Of a stretch of 64,000 nt of DNA, positions 34,433 to 46,500 are shown piece by piece (positions within the stretch are counted from its first letter, which is position 1; every line of letters begins with the position of its first letter). The notes beneath the pieces were generated by a model. The model ran no database searches. It was not told the DNA's origin and worked only from the letters and a program-made list of their open reading frames with translations. The translations under genes were made by a program, and so were the position numbers. The stretch covers positions 53,419,626-53,483,625 of the forward strand of contig CAMZMU010000059.1 of NCBI GenBank assembly GCA_947311845.1, read 5' to 3'. This stretch comes from Poa pratensis (lineage: Eukaryota; Streptophyta; Magnoliopsida; Poales; Poaceae).

Positions 34433-34604
34433 CAGTGGCGGCGCTACGTGTATTCTTATCCAAGTAAATACCCAAGATTTTTGCAAAACAGGGTTAATTA
34501 TAGCAAAAGTGCAAAACAGTGATGATTTTGACTAAAAATAATAATGATTTTGACAAATGAATACCCTATGAATACCCACGTACAATTTCCTATCGCCGCC
34601 ACTG
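34433..34604. mobile_element. hAT-type MITE (172 bp)
   Basis: The ends CAGTGGCGGCG and CGCCGCCACTG are perfect 11-bp inverted repeats. The eight bases AGCCGCGC are duplicated on both sides (34425-34432 and 34605-34612). Inverted ends starting CAG and 8-bp duplications are diagnostic for hAT elements. There is no coding capacity. Confidence 0.92.
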
Positions 34605-34612
34605 AGCCGCGC

Positions 34613-35172
34613 CGTTAAATACACGGCCAAGACGAGCCGGAGAACAGGATAAACAATCACTGCACATCACGTTCTTAACGTGAAGTGGACGCCTGACTAA
34701 ACAATTGTGCTAGCTGGCTGATCATGCATCCTGAATATGTACTATACGATCGTTGACATATGCAGATCATGCCAAATGCAGATATGCTCGATCATATCGG
34801 TATTGTGGTCAAGCTGTGGTAATCTTATCACAAAACAGTAGTTCTCACACAGCGGGCTTCAAAAAAAATTCATCAAAATTATAGTCAACACACATAGATT
34901 GGTTCAAGTGATTCCAAAACTGGTCGCAACAGCGCTCTACACAGATAGAAGGAAGAAAATGTGTGGGTGTAGTGTTTTGCAGGCCAAAGGACCGCAACAA
35001 TTAAAATTACAACTCTGGGCAAATTAATGGCTGAAATTGAAAACTCCATACAATTTCTTGTGTCTGTCGATCTAACATGTCCTCAGTTCCTCATACATGA
35101 CAGTTTGAGTATTTTGAAATCGTCATTTTTTTCTATTTATTTACTAGAACTAGAAAGGTCTTTTTAACAACG
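34613..35172. other. No gene recognised
   Basis: AT-rich intergenic DNA up to the target site of the Tat element. Confidence 0.5.
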
Positions 35173-35177
35173 ACTAC
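35173..35177 (+). repeat. Target site duplication ACTAC, left
   Basis: ACTAC directly precedes the 5' LTR and recurs directly after the 3' LTR (49573-49577), so the element inserted as one unit and its ends are exact. Confidence 0.95.
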
Positions 35178-36123
35178 TGTCGGGGGGCTGCCCCCGGGTA
35201 GGGCAAAGAGCTGTAAAGAGTGGGCGGATCAAGGTCAAGCCGGATCACTTGGGCCGAATCCCTTGGACCGGATCACTTGGGAGAGTCTGCTAGCTCTCAA
35301 TCATGCTAAAGTGCAGGGAGAGTCCAAAAGGCATCAGACAAAGTCTAGCCGGATCAGAGGAAGGGATCCGGCTTAACCTAGCCGGGTTGGTCAGGAAGGA
35401 TCCGGCACAGGGCAATGTCGGATAATGCACAAGGGCCAAGTAATGTCAGTAAGTTCACGGGTCCTGCAGGTCTCCTGCCCGAGGCTCAGAAGACAGCCAG
35501 GTCGAGCCACGGGTTTTCCGGGTCGCAAGGCCCTAGGCGCTGACTCGGCTATTTCGGGAAAGGGCAGTGGCCTAGGCTCCGGTGGGCTACGCTGGCTTAA
35601 GCTCAAAGAGGAAAAGATAGACCTGCCGTTGGACTGACGATGAGCTGGACTGAGTGACAGTAGCCAGAGCTTGTCCTGTTCCTCTTGTCCATGCCATTGT
35701 CATCTCCGGCCAGGGGCAGAATGGTAATCCGGTTAGTGTATAAATAGACCAGCACATCCTCCAGGGCGAGGGACGACGAAGAAGAAGCCTCATTTCCCCC
35801 CTTGCTCCATCTTCCTCCTAGAGCTCTCACCATTGTTGCTTCATACAGCTCAAGGAGCACTTTGTACTTGTGATCATTGAGATATAAAGAGAGTAGGCTA
35901 GTGCTGCAGTAGGGGTGTTACCTCCACAAGAGGGCCCCGAAGCAGGGTACATCTTGGTGTGCTTTGGTTGTTCTTGGTTTTGCTCGTTCTTGGTTGTTCT
36001 TGCGTGTTCTTCGTTCTTCATGCGTGCTTCTTGAGCGCGCACACCCTCCCCGGATCCCCCAACGTCCTAGCGAGCCCCCAACTTAAGCCATCCTATGGCA
36101 TCTGCCGTGACACCACCACGACA
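35178..36123 (+). repeat. 5' LTR of the Tat element
   Basis: Starts TGTCGGGGGGCTGCC and ends CACCACGACA. It contains TATAAATA at 35739-35746, the likely core promoter, so transcription would begin near 35770 and R would run from there. Open frames inside it are incidental. Confidence 0.97.
35739..35746 (+). promoter_or_regulatory. TATA box in the 5' LTR
   Basis: TATAAATA in the middle of the LTR, with the identical copy at 49188-49195 in the 3' LTR. It is the only strong TATA motif in the LTR. Confidence 0.75.
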
Positions 36124-36124
36124 G

Positions 36125-36143
36125 TTGGCGCCCACCGTGGGGC
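36125..36143 (+). other. Primer-binding site
   Basis: TTGGCGCCCACCGTGGGGC starts one base after the LTR end. TGG pairs with the CCA of a tRNA, and the following GCGCC is compatible with several plant tRNA acceptor ends. I cannot name the tRNA with certainty. Confidence 0.75.
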
Positions 36144-36447
36144 AAGCAGTGGCGTTGGCTGGGGTTTCCATCCGGACGGGTTCCGTCACCAGCTCCGGCG
36201 TACGCGTGCTGTCAGGGCTCGTCTGCAACTACGGCGGGTTCACCTTCATCAGCGACAACGCCGGCTGCTTCGCGGGAGGGCCACTCCCTGTGGATGGTGC
36301 TTCATCCAGTTCGGCAGCTTCCTCACCTACGTCACCACCGAGCTTGTCCGCGAGTACCCGGCGCAGGTGCTCGTGGCCGAGGACCCTCCTTCTTTCCGCG
36401 CAGCTCTCGGACGGCGTAGCGCTCGCCCCGGGAGTAGCGTGGAGGTG

Positions 36448-38870
36448 ATGATGACCGGACCAAGTGCTGGAGCAGGCAAAGGAGATGCCGGCAATAGCAT
36501 GCCCGAGGTACTGGTCACGCCAACCGATCCGGTGGACAAGCCGGCTCGGACGGCGAAGTTCCCAAAGGAGAAACCGGATCCGGTTGGCCCACTTGGCATG
36601 TCAAGTAGGGAGGCTCCCTTAGAGGATGTCCTGGAAAAGTTATCTCGGCCAGTGGCACCTGGGGCAAACGTAGAGTCCACTATAGCTGAGTTAGAGGCAG
36701 AGCGCCTGAGGTTGCAAAGAGAAGCCCGGTTAGTGGTGAGTCTAGGCAAGCATTTGATAGAGACATGAGAGAATATAATGCTGCCAATGGTATCACCGAT
36801 GGTTTCACTCCGGTAGCGCCTCACCCACGCAAGAGAGCAGATTTGCGTAACAGGGGTAAGGACCTCAATGACGAGTTAGCTAGAGCCGCAAGATCGAGCT
36901 CGAGTAAGGCTACTAGTCATAGATCGGGTACAGGCAAGCCGGTGTATAGCTCCCCGGCCAAGAATCTTAGGGCTGCAGCGGCAGCGCGAGCCGAGTTGAC
37001 CACATTAACCGGGGATGCTTGGCGCAAGCAGGCAGAAAGGGTCAATGAGCTGGTTGATGTGTGTAACCGGCAGAATGAGGCTTACCGGAAAGCTAATCCG
37101 GACGCTGGTGGTTCTCGGGTAGTAGTGTCGGCTAAGGCGTTAGCCAGAGATCCAAGGGGCAAGCGTCATCCCCGCATGTCGGAGCTGACCGGGCCCAAAG
37201 CGTGAATTCGGGCAAGAGCAAACAGCTGCAGGCCTATGATGCTGAGTATGCCGGCAAGCAGCTAGCTGCTCAAGGAAGAGGTGGCCAGAGCAGAAACAAT
37301 GGCGGACAAGGCAATCCGGGAGCCGGAAGGGGTAATTCGGCTGGCCGAGGTCAACCACCTCGTCCTCCTGGGCAGAATCAACCCCGGCAGGAGCAGCAAG
37401 TAATGGTGCAAGCGCAGCAGCAAGGTGGTGGCCAGGCGGGCTACCGCTATGATGATGGTAATTCGGCTATGGCGCGAGCCGGATACCAAACGTATGATAA
37501 TGCACTTGCATCCAGGCTGGGACCTCGGACATTGGATCCGGATGATCAGCGTCTCAGTTGGATAGGATTTACCAGTCCGAGAAGCTGGAAGAGCAAGGCC
37601 CACCAGGTCCTCCATGCTTTGGGCCTCGGATCATGAACGAGCCGAACGTGCCGTTGTTTCAGCTTGGCCGAATCACAAAGCCGTATAACGGCAGCACTAA
37701 GCCGCAGGATTGGCTGATAGACTATGTATCCTCGGTGCACATTGCGGGGGGCAATCGCCGATGGGCGGTCCGGTATCTCCCGCATATGTTGGAAGGGCCA
37801 GCCCGGATTTGGCTGAATAACTTACCAGAGGGTAGTATCAACTCTTGGATGGATTTGGAGCAGGCGTTTTACAGCAACTTCTCCAGCACTTACAAGAGGC
37901 CAAACCGACCTCAGCTCTTGTCTGCGTGCAGGCAGGAAGAGCGGGAGACAGACCGAGAATTTTTGACTCGGTGGAGCAACATTCGCAATTCTTGTGAAGG
38001 TGTCGTGGAGGAGCAGGCCATTTCTTGGTTTGCGCAGGGTTGCCGACATGGCACCCCGCTTTGGCAGAAGCTCCAGAGGGATATGCCAAAGACCCTGGCG
38101 GAAATGATCCGGATAGCAGATACATATGCTCTTGGCGATCCGACGCAGCCAGCGTTGGATGTGGTGGGAACAAGCAGGAGGCAACCGGTCAACAACCGAA
38201 CTGGACCATTGAGGCCCAGTGACCGACATGAGTTCGGTTATAAGAGGAGAGATCCGGATTATAGATACGGTTCAGATCAGGTTGCTGCAGTAAATATGGA
38301 TCATCCTGATAGCCAGAGACCAAAAAATGAGGGTCCAGCTTGGAGGCCGAATCAAGGTGCCTGGGCAAAGAAAGTGTGGGATGGACCGAGTCCACCTCTA
38401 ACTTTTGAGGCAATGATAGATGGGCCTTGCCGTTATCACACAACAGACCCACGCAAGCCGGCCAATCATTCAACTCGGAATTGTAGCTGGCATCATCGCA
38501 TCCAGGCGGAAGGTCAGAGAGGGCCACCTCAGAGAGGTGCTCCTAGACCGAATTTCAGGCCAAATACGCCTTTATCCGGAGCCAATGCAACCCCGGTGAA
38601 CGAAGGAGCTCCAAGGCCGGCAGCCACAAAGCCGGTTAACCTGGTAAATATGGGAGGCAACAACAACAATGCTGGTCCGAGTCGGCAAGGTGGATACCCC
38701 GGAAATGATTACAAGGAGGCTCATCAAAGTTATGTGGTTTTTGTGACCGAGCCAACTGACAAGAAAAGTCAGCTGCGAAGGGCGAAGGAGGTGAATGCAG
38801 TCACACCAGCAGTCCCAAAATACCTGAACTGGTCCGAGCAGGAGATCACTTGGAGCAGGGCTGATAATCC
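36448..38870 (+). pseudogene. gag: Tat element gag (capsid region), frame-broken
   Basis: The region opens MMTGPSAGAG and codes for the structural protein that packages the element RNA. It runs through four frames, with breaks near 36765, 37200 and 37557, then a long clean frame from 37558. A coiled-coil-like segment (ELEAERLRLQREARL) is near 36680. The Retrotrans_gag core lies at about 37735-38110, with ARIWLNNLPEGSI, W-DLEQAFYSNF and the TDREFLTRWSNIRNSC segment. A Gly/Gln-rich stretch (37270-37450) precedes it. A zinc-knuckle-like C-x3-H...H-x4-C motif (CRYHTT..NHSTRNC) is at about 38427-38486. The breaks each look like one lost base, so the frame may be intact in the real genome. Confidence 0.85.
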
Positions 38871-39546
38871 CAGGGTTATGCCAAGCCCAGGAAACTACGC
38901 ACTGGTGGTGGATCCGACTTTGGTTGGACCCAAGATTAATGTGAAATTCACTCGAGTCTTGATTGACAATGGCAGTGCTATAAACATCATGTATCGGGAC
39001 ACAATGGTCAAGTTGGGTTATTCGCCGAATCAGTTGCAGCAGAGCAGTTGCACCTTCCATGGTATAGTACCCGGGGTGTCTTGTTCCCCAATGGGTAAGA
39101 TCTGGGTAGATGTGCTGTTTGGTACCAAGGACAATCACCGACTTGAGAGTCTCGAATTCGAGGTGGTAGACTTGGAGAGCCCATACCATGCTCTGCTCGG
39201 CAGGCCGGCATTAGCCAAGTTCATGATATCCACTCATGTGGCCTACCTCAAGATGAAGATGCCTGGCCCGAATGGTATCATCACCGTTGCGGGAGATTAC
39301 AAGAAGGCCATACAGTGTGCCACGGTCGGTTCCACCTTAGCCGAGTCGTTGGTGATCCAAGCTGAGAAGAGCAAGATGCATGAAGTAGTGGCGATGGCGA
39401 AGTCAGCTCAGCTCGGCGTGCTGGCTATGACCAATCCGGATGCAGGTGCAACATTTGAGGTGCCCAAGGAGACAAAGAAGATCCCCATTGACCCGGAGAA
39501 TCCGGAGCGCATGGCCATCATTGGTGCCGGGTTGGGCGAGAAATAG
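38871..39546 (+). pseudogene. Tat element protease, ending in an in-frame TAG
   Basis: The retropepsin-type segment has the catalytic loop LIDNGSAINIMY at about 38958, where Tat elements use DxGS in place of the usual DTGA/DSGA, and the second-half motif HALLGRPAL at about 39188. It cleaves the polyprotein. The same frame as the gag core continues to TAG at 39544-39546, and after the stop it continues in the same frame into the RT leader (RENRDIFAWS). A single base substitution would explain the stop. Confidence 0.85.
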
Positions 39547-40984
39547 GAAAGCGCGCTCTGTCACTTCCTCCGTGAGAATCGGGATATCTTTGCATGGTCG
39601 GCTAAGGACCTGCCTGGTGTTCCGAGGGAGTTGGCAGAGCACTCTTTATTTGTCAGGCCGGATGTGAAGCCGGTGAGGCAACCGACTCGGCGTCTTTCAG
39701 ACGATCGAAGAAAAGTGGTGCTTGATGAGCTGGCTAAGCTACTTGCAGCCGGATTCATTATGGAGGTGTTGCATCCAGACTGGATATCCAATCCGGTTCT
39801 GGTAGAGAAGAAGAAGGACGAACCAGCGGTGTCAAGGTGTGGCGCATGTGCATCGACTTCACCAACCTGAACAAGGCGTGCCCGAAGGATCCCTTTCCTT
39901 TACCTCGGATTGATCAAGTGATCGATTCTACTGCTGGGTGTGAGTTGTTGTCTTTTATTGATGCGTACTCTGGTTTTCACCAGATACCACTGAACCCCAA
40001 AGATCAAATAAAGACTGCTTTTATTACCCCGTATGGGGCGTATTGCTATCGTGTCATGTGTTTCGGTTTGAGAAATGCCGGTGCAACTTATCAGAGATGT
40101 ATGCAGAAATGCTTACACTCTCAAATGGGCAAAAATGTGCAAGTGTATGTCGATGATATCGTCATCAAAACTAAAGAAAAACGCACTCTCCTCGAGGATC
40201 TCGAGGAAACATTTGTGAACTTGAGAAAGTATCGGTTAAAATTGAATCCGGATAAATGCACCTTTGGTGTCCCGCTGGAAAGTTGCTCGGTTTCCTTGTA
40301 TCGAGCCGAGGTATTGAGGTGAATCCGGCTAAGATCCGAGCCATAGAAAACATGAAATTGCCTAAATGTCTAAAAGATGTACAAAAGTTCACCGGGTGTC
40401 TAGCCTCGTTGAGTCGGTTTGTGAGTCGGCTAGGAGAAAAAGCCTTGCCCTTGTATCAATTGATGAAAAAGAGCACCGGGTTCACATGGACCCCGCAGGC
40501 AGACTCGGCTTTCAATGAATTAAAAAAGATGTTGTCCACTGCACCAATTTTGGCATCACCTTTGCCGAATGAGCCAATGCTACTTTACATTGCGGCCACT
40601 AACCGGGTCGTAAGTGTGGTGATAGTGGTAGAGCGAGAAGAGGAGGGTAAATCCGTGCAGAGACCGGTGTACTATTTAAGCGAGGTGATCTCAACCTCAA
40701 GCAGAATTATCCTCACTACCAGAAGATGACATATGGTGTATACCTGGCGGCCAAGAAGTTGAAACATTACTTCCAGGAGCACCCGATCACCGTAGTATGT
40801 GAAGCTCCAATCTCGGAGATCATTGGGTGCAAAGATGCGACTGGCCGAGTTGCCAAATGGGCAATAGAAGTGTCTCCTTACACCCCGCATTATGAGAGAA
40901 GAGATGCTATCAAGTCTCAGGCTTTACCGGATTTCCTTTGTGACTGGGCCGAGATGCAGTATGAGCCACCAAGGCCAGATTACA
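39547..40984 (+). pseudogene. Tat element reverse transcriptase and first RNase H
   Basis: Copies the element RNA to DNA and removes the RNA. Visible RT landmarks in order: HPDWISNPVLVEKKK (about 39770), MCIDFTNLNKACPKD (39845), the FIDAYSGFHQI motif (39955), FGLRNAGATYQR (40065) and the catalytic YVDDIVIKT (40145). The RNase H region has FTWTPQADSAFNELKK (about 40480) and PVYYLSEV. Frame breaks lie near 39830, 40270 and 40697, each equal to one lost base. The catalytic residues are all present. Confidence 0.9.
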
Positions 40985-41560
40985 ATTACTGGAAGTTACA
41001 CTTTGATGGCTCCAAAACCAAAATCGGACTGGGTGCTGGGATAGTACTCACATCACCGAAGCAAGATCAGTTGCGATATGTGTTGCAGATTCATTTCTCA
41101 GCATCAAACAATGTGGCCGAATATGAGGCACTGATCCATGGGCTTAATGTGGCTAAGGACATCGGCATCCGCCGGATAGAATGTTTTGGTGATTCAGATT
41201 TAGTGGTGCAGCAGTCTTCTGGAAATTGGGATGCCCTTGATGCCAATATGGCACTATATCGATTTCATGTCCAGAAAATTTCAGGATTTTTTGAAGGCTG
41301 CGAGTACAAGCACATACCTCGGCTGGAGAACGAAGCTGCTGATATCCTGTCAAAACTCGGGTCGTCTAGGGATGCAATCCCACCCGGGATATCCTTGAAT
41401 CACCTAAGGATCCCTTCAATCAAGCCTTCACCTGATTCCGAGTCAATTTTTATCCCAAAGCAAGAATCTGAAGCTGTTCCTATGAATGTTGATGTCGGGT
41501 ACATTTGGGAGGACCCGGGGACTGCGCACCGAGACTCGGGGAATGCTACCAAATCTTAGG
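40985..41560 (+). pseudogene. Second (archaeal-type) RNase H, the Tat hallmark
   Basis: This domain opens WKLHFDGSKTKIGLGAG at about 40990 (first catalytic Asp), followed by NVAEYEALIHGL (Glu), CFGDSDLVVQQ (Asp) and LENEAADILSKL (last Asp), so the full active site is present. An extra RNase H between the first RNase H and the integrase defines the Tat lineage of plant gypsy elements. It is in the same frame as the preceding tail YGVYLAAKKLKHYF. A frame change follows somewhere in 41505-41559. Confidence 0.9.
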
Positions 41561-41579
41561 GAAGAGGGGAAGAGAGGAA

Positions 41580-42953
41580 GATGGTGCTAACCGAATCTTA
41601 GGGAATGGACAGAGACTGATAGAAGAAATAATGGCGGCCGAACCAGTGGAAATAGATGAGCACTTATTCCCTTTGCATCCAGTACCGGAGTGGGCTGAAG
41701 AAATCATGAAGTTCATGTCGGAGGGGAGTTTGCCAAATGATGAAACCGAAGCTAGGCGAGTGCAGAGGAGGTCCAAGGGTTACACCATCATAAACAAGGA
41801 GTTATACAAAAGGAGTGCAACCGAGGTGCTACAGCGTTGCGTGGAGCCAGCCGAGGGCAAGGAGATGCTCCTGGAGATACATCAAGGAGAATGTGGGCAT
41901 CATTGCAGTACAAGAGCCCTGGTGGCTAAAGTATTCCGGCATGGGTTTTACTGGCCCACTGCTCATGCAGATGCAGAGGACATAGTCCGAAAATGTGAAG
42001 GATGCCAAAGGTTTGCCAAGCAGACACACCTACCCGCATCGGCGCTCAAAACAATTCCTATCACTTGGCCGTTTGCTGTGTGGTGTTTGGATATGGTGGG
42101 AGAATTCAAGCCGGCTAGGGGTAACATGACACATATGCTGGTGATGGTGGATAAGTTCACCAAGTGGATAGAGGTGAAACCAATCCGGAAAGTGGATGGT
42201 CATTCGGCTGTAACTTTCCTGAAAGAAATCATTTTGAGATACGGTTACCCCCATAGCATCATCTCGGATAATGGCACGAACTTTGCTGTGGGAGAGTTTG
42301 CCCGATTCTGCATGATAAGGGGATCCGGTTAGACATAGCCTCAGTGGCACACCCAGAGTCCAATGGACAGGTGGAAAGATCAAATGCTTTGGTATTAGCT
42401 GGGATAAAAGCCCGGTTAATAGAACCTCTGGTAAAGACTCCGGGGTGCTGGATAGATGAGATACCGTCAGTACTATGGGGTTAAGGACCACGCCGAATCG
42501 GTCAACTGGCTATACGCCATTTTTTCTGGTATATGGGGCAGAAGCAGTGCTACCCACTGACATAGAATATGATGCACCAAGGGTGACAATGTATACCGAA
42601 ACCGAGGCAAAAGAGGCCCGGGAAGATGCAGTGGATCTGCTAGAGGAAGCAAGAGAATTGGCCCTATCTCGGACAGCAGTATATCAGCAGGGTCTCCGAC
42701 GTTATCATAGTCGGAAGATCAGCCCTCGAGTGTTTCATGAGGAGATCTAGTACTAAGGCTGGTGCAGCGCAGCAAAGGCCGACATAAGTTATCACCTCCA
42801 TGGGAGGGACCATTCATTGTGAGCAAGGCTATGCACAATGACTCGTACTACCTTGTAGACGCACAGGAACCAAGGAAGGATGGCCTGGACAGACCCGGAG
42901 AAGAAACCAAGCGACCCTGGAATGTAGCTCTGCTTCGACCCTTTTACTCTTAA
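41580..42953 (+). pseudogene. Tat element integrase, frame-broken
   Basis: The zinc-binding HHCC part is at about 41880-42010 (GECGHH..., CEGCQRF). The catalytic core has WCLDMVGEF (first Asp, about 42083), ISDNGTNF (second Asp, about 42260) and SNGQVERSN (Glu, about 42360). The C-terminal part ends RPWNVALLRPFYS at 42953 with no chromodomain visible. Frame breaks near 42311, 42477 and 42742 are each one lost base. It joins the DNA copy to the target. Confidence 0.9.
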
Positions 42954-43549
42954 GGGGCGCAATGTATGTATCTCAGTTTATCATAAATGAAATTTCGGCA
43001 ATCCGAGTCTGGACTCGGGGACTGCCTCGTCCTTATGCATGTGTTTTTTATTACTGTTTTGTCCATACCGTTCATGTGTCGGATTGTTTTGAACCTCGTC
43101 CCAAAATTCAAGTAATGTATGCTGTGTTGTTGATCTCGTGACTCGACTGACAAACACCAAAATGGTAGTCAAGAGCAGAGGTGGGGAATATGGGAAACAT
43201 GAAAATGGACTCGGGGACTCGGTCCAAAACCGATTCGGCACATGTCGTTTACTAACCCCTGTTATTTCTTTTTTGTTTATGTTAGATGATTCTAAACACA
43301 ACTCGCATGTTTCAAGTATTGTATGCTATGATTCCTATCTTGTGACTCGACTGTCAAACACCTAAAAGGTAGACAAGAGCAAAGATTCGGCAAAAATAGT
43401 AAACAAGAAAACAGACTCGGGGACTCGGTTTAAGATGATCCAACATAAACCTAGTCCGGATCACATTAAGCAAAATAAAAGTAGTCTCGGAAGAACTTAA
43501 ATTGTATATTACATCTGCTCCCGGCATACCGGGGATTTAATGTTTTTCA
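42954..43549. other. Spacer between INT and the antisense gene, with CTCGGGGACT motifs
   Basis: No gene is seen. CTCGGGGACT occurs at about 43014, 43211 and 43417, in phrases of the form ACTCGGGGACTCGGT. The phrases CTCGTGACTCGACTG (43134) and TTGTGACTCGACTGTC (43339) mark a diverged 200-bp duplication. Confidence 0.6.
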
Positions 43550-46500
43550 TTAAGATAATTCAGGAAGAAGGAGCCATGGTTGCAGGAGACTCGGTTGCAG
43601 GATGAACTCGGATGATGGAGGAACCTCGGTTGAAAGAGGACCCTCACTTGCAGGAATAACCTTGGACGGAGAGCTTGAAGGCTGGGCAGACTCGGAAACA
43701 TCCGGATCAGCTGAAGTTTTGGCGGTCTTGACTAAAGCTTGCTCTGTAGTCTTAGCCGAATCAGTGGCTGGTGTCTTGGAAGTTTGGACTAAAGCTTGTT
43801 CGGCAGTTTCAGCCGAGTCAGTGGCTGGCATCTTGGAGGTCTTGGCTGGAGATTGTTCGGCAGTCTTGGCCGAGTCAGAAGCTGGTACTTTGGTGGACTT
43901 GATACGAGGTTGTTCGGCAGAGTTAGCCGAATCACCAGATTCGCCCTCAGACTCGGCGTATTCGTCAAGGGAGGCATCGTCCGATTCCTCTTCTTCAGAT
44001 TCTTCCCCATCCGAGTAGACCGGAGCATTCGATCAAGATGCTTGGTGTTTGCAAATTCGGCCATAAAGTTGGCAGCTTCCTCGCGGATCTTGATCCGGTT
44101 CGGATCTGAAGCCCATGAAGAACCCTCGCGAAGGGAGCGCACTTTGGCGAGATCAATCAGCTCATACCAAGACATGATAAATAGCAAACCTGCGTCAGCA
44201 CCAGCGCGGGCGGACGAAGATCTCCACTGCTTTAACCGGGTCTCCGCCTGATCCAGGTCTTTGATTAGCTCGTCCGCAGACCGGACTTGCCGAGCTTCAG
44301 GAAACAAGACTCGGTGAGCTTTGAGACTTGCATTGAACAGATCAATGTGGGACTCCTTCAAAGGAGCAATCCGAGCTTTAAGTGCAGTAATGTGATCTTC
44401 GATATCCCACGTCTCTGGTAGGGGAGCTCCAGCTAACTTAGCTCTCTCAGCTCGGGCATCCCTCACAGCTTTGGCGGCTTGAAGCCGGATGCTGGTAAAC
44501 TCTCCTACATTCAGATAAGCTAACACCGAATTAAACGAGGGAACACGAAATGATGTGTCGGATAAGAGCAGAGGAGGAAGAGGAGATTCGGCAAACTTAC
44601 GATCCATGTCTTCATTGAGGCTAGCAAGATCAGCAAGCCATTTCGCGCTGACCGCCTTGTGAGCAGCCAGATCATCTTTCGCCGCTTTAGCTTCGGCTTC
44701 AGCGTCTGCAACGACCGTTTGGATTTTCTTGTCCAATTCGGCCCGCTTCTCAAGCCCGGCTTTGAAAGTATCTCGCTCCTTCTGGATCGAGTCTTTCTCC
44801 CTCTGCAGCGTATCCCGGTCTTTCTTGAGCTTGGCCTTCACTTTTCCAACCCGGTCAAGCTCCCGCTGGAGCCGAGTCACTTCTGACTTTTCCTCCGATA
44901 AAGCGCGCTTGTGCTCCTGATCTTTCTTTTTCATCTCCTCACCTTGCGCATCGAAGGAAGCTTGGAGGGCCTGGTGCTGCAGGACTAGCTGCTTAAAGAT
45001 CCGGCTGCGAGCAGTCGTGGTTTCCTGAAAGAAAAAGGGTTAATGGCGTAAAAAGAGTCTCGGGGACTGGCACCCGAGACTAGCAGCATGGAGCCAAAAC
45101 GAATCTCGGGGACTGGAGGCCCGAGATTGATAAAAAAGAAAGTTGACCGACTCAATTGGAAAAGAGACTCGGGGACTGGAAGTCCCACGATTTTTTCGGC
45201 TAAGACAAAATTCATGATCAAGTTTTAGAGATTCAAGCCGAATGACTTTCTTACTCGGAGGAGTATCAGTCGTTCGACCCGAATCTCGGGGACTGGGAAT
45301 AGTGCAGATTGATCATGATGAAATAAAAGCAGGATTCGGTAAAGTTACCTCGAAGACCCGGTTAGCTTCAGCGACCGAGGCCTGCACAGAGTGTAGAGAT
45401 TGAAACATCCGGCTAGGGCCAGCCGGGTGTGGCGACGCTGAAGTAGTTGAGCCTTCGGCAAGGTCCGCAGTATTCCAAGCTTTAACGAATTGCTCTGCGG
45501 AGCCGAGGTTGTCGCCGCTCGGAGTGCGGAGATTCGGCAGAACCTGGCCACTAAGTCGGGCGCGAGTGATCGCCTCAGAGAGTTGATCATGCACCCGAGT
45601 CGCTGATGGAGTGGCGGAAACCTGTCTGCTAGCAACCACCTGCTTATCCGAGGTGGTTGGAGTCGTGCCAGAGGCGGCTTGAGTCGGCTTAGGTAGAGGC
45701 GATGCGCCCGGGGTCTTGGCTGGATCTGGCTGCCTCGGTTGGTTCTGGGACGCTTGTTGTGGTGGTTTAGATACTTCTGTTGCTGCTTCTGCTGCTTCTC
45801 GAGAGGTTGTGCTGCTGCTTTTTCTTCTTCTCTGCTGCTCTTGATTCAGAGCCTTGGGGGTAGGGCGAGGATCCGGCTTAGTCAAAGACTTAGCCGAAGT
45901 CTTAGCTTTTTCCTTCTCCAACTCCTTCAGAGGACGTGGCCAAGTTGAATCTCGGGTAGGACCCGAGATTTCCTCATTCTCCAGGTCAATAACCGACTCT
46001 GGAACGAGAGTCGGCGGAGGAGTATTGGCAGTTGTGGCACGCGCGGGAGAGGCGACAGCCTTTTCAGGAGACTGGTGCTCCATGGCCGTATCCAGTGGAG
46101 GAATGGGAGAAAGAATGGATGAATGAGTTTGCTCGGTGACGAGGACGTCACTACATAGAGCAAAGTAAACAGTTAATTCGGATAGAGGTGGCTCGGATAA
46201 TAGAGGAGGAAAGCGAATGAAGTTAAGTTGGCATTACCCCTTGGTGGTAGGCATGGGCTTGAGCCGATTCGGCTTGGAGGCGGTTTTCTTCATTCTCTTG
46301 GCTTGAGGGACATCTGATCCGGACGCGTCATCACGTTTCCGAGATGTCCCTTGAGCATCCGGTTTGGCTGGAACACAAGGTGGTAACCATGAAATCGGAA
46401 CAGCATCAATGGGATCTAGGATCCAGCAATCATCATCTTCATCTTCGGTGTAAATAGTCGATTGCTTACCCTTGCGGATGGGCTTGGCACGCGGAATCGG

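Noticed and set aside
43602..44018. 138-codon plus-strand open frame in the Tat element
   Set aside because: It is the reverse shadow of the Ser/Thr/Glu-rich repeats of the antisense gene.
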